A DNA stretch of 7,382 bases from an uncultured Prevotella sp. GTDB taxonomy: Bacteria; Bacteroidota; Bacteroidia; Bacteroidales; Bacteroidaceae. The position numbers and the translations under genes were made by a program. The notes beneath the pieces were generated by a model, which ran no database searches, was not told the origin of the DNA, and saw nothing but the letters and a program-made list of their open reading frames with translations. Shown here in pieces: positions 6,479-7,382 of the stretch. Each line of letters begins with the position of its first letter. The stretch's first letter is position 1. The stretch is from NCBI GenBank assembly GCA_900556795.1, contig USQD01000092.1:1-7382 (forward strand), in the 5' to 3' direction.

Positions 6479-7366
6479 TTAAATATTCAAAGTTCTAAGG
6501 ATTTCGCTCATCTTCTGCTTGGTAGCGATACGTGTAGGTACCAAAGGAAGACGGAGTTCGTTCTCAATGAAGCCCATATCATTCAGCAGAGCCTTCACAC
6601 CTGCAGGGTTACCATCCACGAAGAGCAGACTGTACAACTCAGTGAAGGAATGATGAATCTTACGTGCAGGCTCGTATTCGCCGCGGAATTCCAGACGAAT
6701 CATACGGCTGAATGCCTTTGGCAGGGCATTACCGATCACTGAGATTACACCAGCAGCACCACTTGCTATCATAGAGAAAGTGAGTGCATCATCACCACTG
6801 ATAACTTCAAAGTTATCCGGCTTGTTCTTGATAATCTCATCTACCTGCTCCAGACTGCCACTAGCTTCCTTCACGGCTACTACATTAGGGAAATCGCGCG
6901 CAATGCGGCAAGTGGTTTCAGGTTTCATGTTAATACCTGTACGACCAGGAACATTATAGAGTACAATAGGCAGAGGACTAGCCTGAGCAATCGCCTTGAA
7001 ATGCTGATACAAACCTTCCTGAGATGGTTTGTTGTAATAAGGGCAGATGCTGAGGATGCCGTCAATGCCACTCCAGTCTGTGTTCTTGATTTCATCCACG
7101 ACAGCAGCGGTATTGTTACCACCACAATATTTCAAAATCTTGACGCGACCCTTGTTCACGTCTTTCACCAATTCAGTAATCTTGTCTTTCTCTTCCTGGG
7201 TCAAGCATGGAGCCTCACCAGTAGTGGCAAGGATGCAAAGGAAGTCTGCACCATTGTCAATTTGGAACTCTACCAATCTCTTGAGAGACTGGTAATCAAC
7301 CGATCCGTCGGCCTTAAATGGAGTAATGAGGGCAACACCTAAGCCCTTAAAAATATTCTGTGCCAT
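6479..7366 (-). CDS. dapA: 4-hydroxy-tetrahydrodipicolinate synthase DapA
   Basis: 295 residues, full family length. DapA is cytoplasmic and condenses pyruvate with aspartate semialdehyde, the first committed step toward diaminopimelate and lysine. The class I aldolase-type barrel is evident. The pyruvate-binding TTGE motif lies at 48-51, and PYYNKPSQEG at 109-118 carries Tyr111. YNVPGRTG at 137-144 holds catalytic Tyr137 and substrate-binding Arg142. The Schiff-base lysine is Lys166 in AVKEASG. GNPAGVK at 252-258 is the usual C-terminal motif. Arg142 in the RTG context separates it from related N-acetylneuraminate lyases and KDG aldolases. The start at 7366 gives the expected MAQNIFKGLGVALITPF opening. 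The 16 visible upstream bases are AT-rich, and any promoter or riboswitch is outside the window. A repeat palindrome directly follows the gene. Confidence 0.95.
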   Translation of the reverse strand: MAQNIFKGLGVALITPFKADGSVDYQSLKRLVEFQIDNGADFLCILATTGEAPCLTQEEKDKITELVKDVNKGRVKILKYCGGNNTAAVVDEIKNTDWSGIDGILSICPYYNKPSQEGLYQHFKAIAQASPLPIVLYNVPGRTGINMKPETTCRIARDFPNVVAVKEASGSLEQVDEIIKNKPDNFEVISGDDALTFSMIASGAAGVISVIGNALPKAFSRMIRLEFRGEYEPARKIHHSFTELYSLLFVDGNPAGVKALLNDMGFIENELRLPLVPTRIATKQKMSEILRTLNI

Positions 7367-7382
7367 AATCTATTAAACAAAA

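Noticed and set aside
6479..7366. Reading dapA as a KDG aldolase serving the uronate pathway because uxaC is close by
   Set aside because: The YNVPGRTG motif with Arg142 and the overall sequence fit DapA. The related KDG aldolases and NanA lack this RTG arginine context. Proximity to uxaC is not enough.

Overview
The window looks like chromosomal DNA of a gut or oral Bacteroidales, most likely Prevotella/Segatella. The reasons are a BspA-type leucine-rich-repeat region on a secreted glycosidase, AT-rich leaders with little or no Shine-Dalgarno sequence, a -7 element TATCTTTG that fits the Bacteroidetes consensus TAnnTTTG, and moderate GC content. The genus is an inference from style, not from a marker gene.

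Layout: a plus-strand gene of unknown function ends at 105. A strong bidirectional terminator (178-213) separates it from five tandem minus-strand genes. In their direction of transcription these are dapA (7366-6479, lysine/diaminopimelate pathway), an AraC-family regulator (6367-5480), uxaC (5299-3896, uronate isomerase), a YihY/BrkB-family membrane protein with a C-terminal winged-helix-like domain (3792 or 3843 to 2473), and a secreted GH20 beta-N-acetylhexosaminidase with an N-terminal leucine-rich-repeat region (2430-265). No stretch longer than 264 bases lacks a long gene, and that stretch includes the partial gene.

Function: the AraC regulator and uxaC probably form a sugar-response pair. 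The gap between them holds the only recognisable promoter and a 17-bp near-perfect inverted repeat touching its -33 region. uxaC, brkB and GH20 are closely spaced and may be read through together. UxaC acts on glucuronate or galacturonate, and GH20 enzymes release terminal GlcNAc/GalNAc. A joint role on glycosaminoglycan- or mucin-type glycans is therefore possible, but no lyase, sulfatase, GH88 or transporter is present to support it. dapA looks like a housekeeping gene placed upstream by chance.

I see no undescribed multi-gene system. The unexplained structure lies in the intergenic DNA: a heptad-periodic palindromic repeat between dapA and araC, the inverted repeat before uxaC, and a 14-bp RNA hairpin at the uxaC-brkB junction that overlaps the longest possible brkB start.
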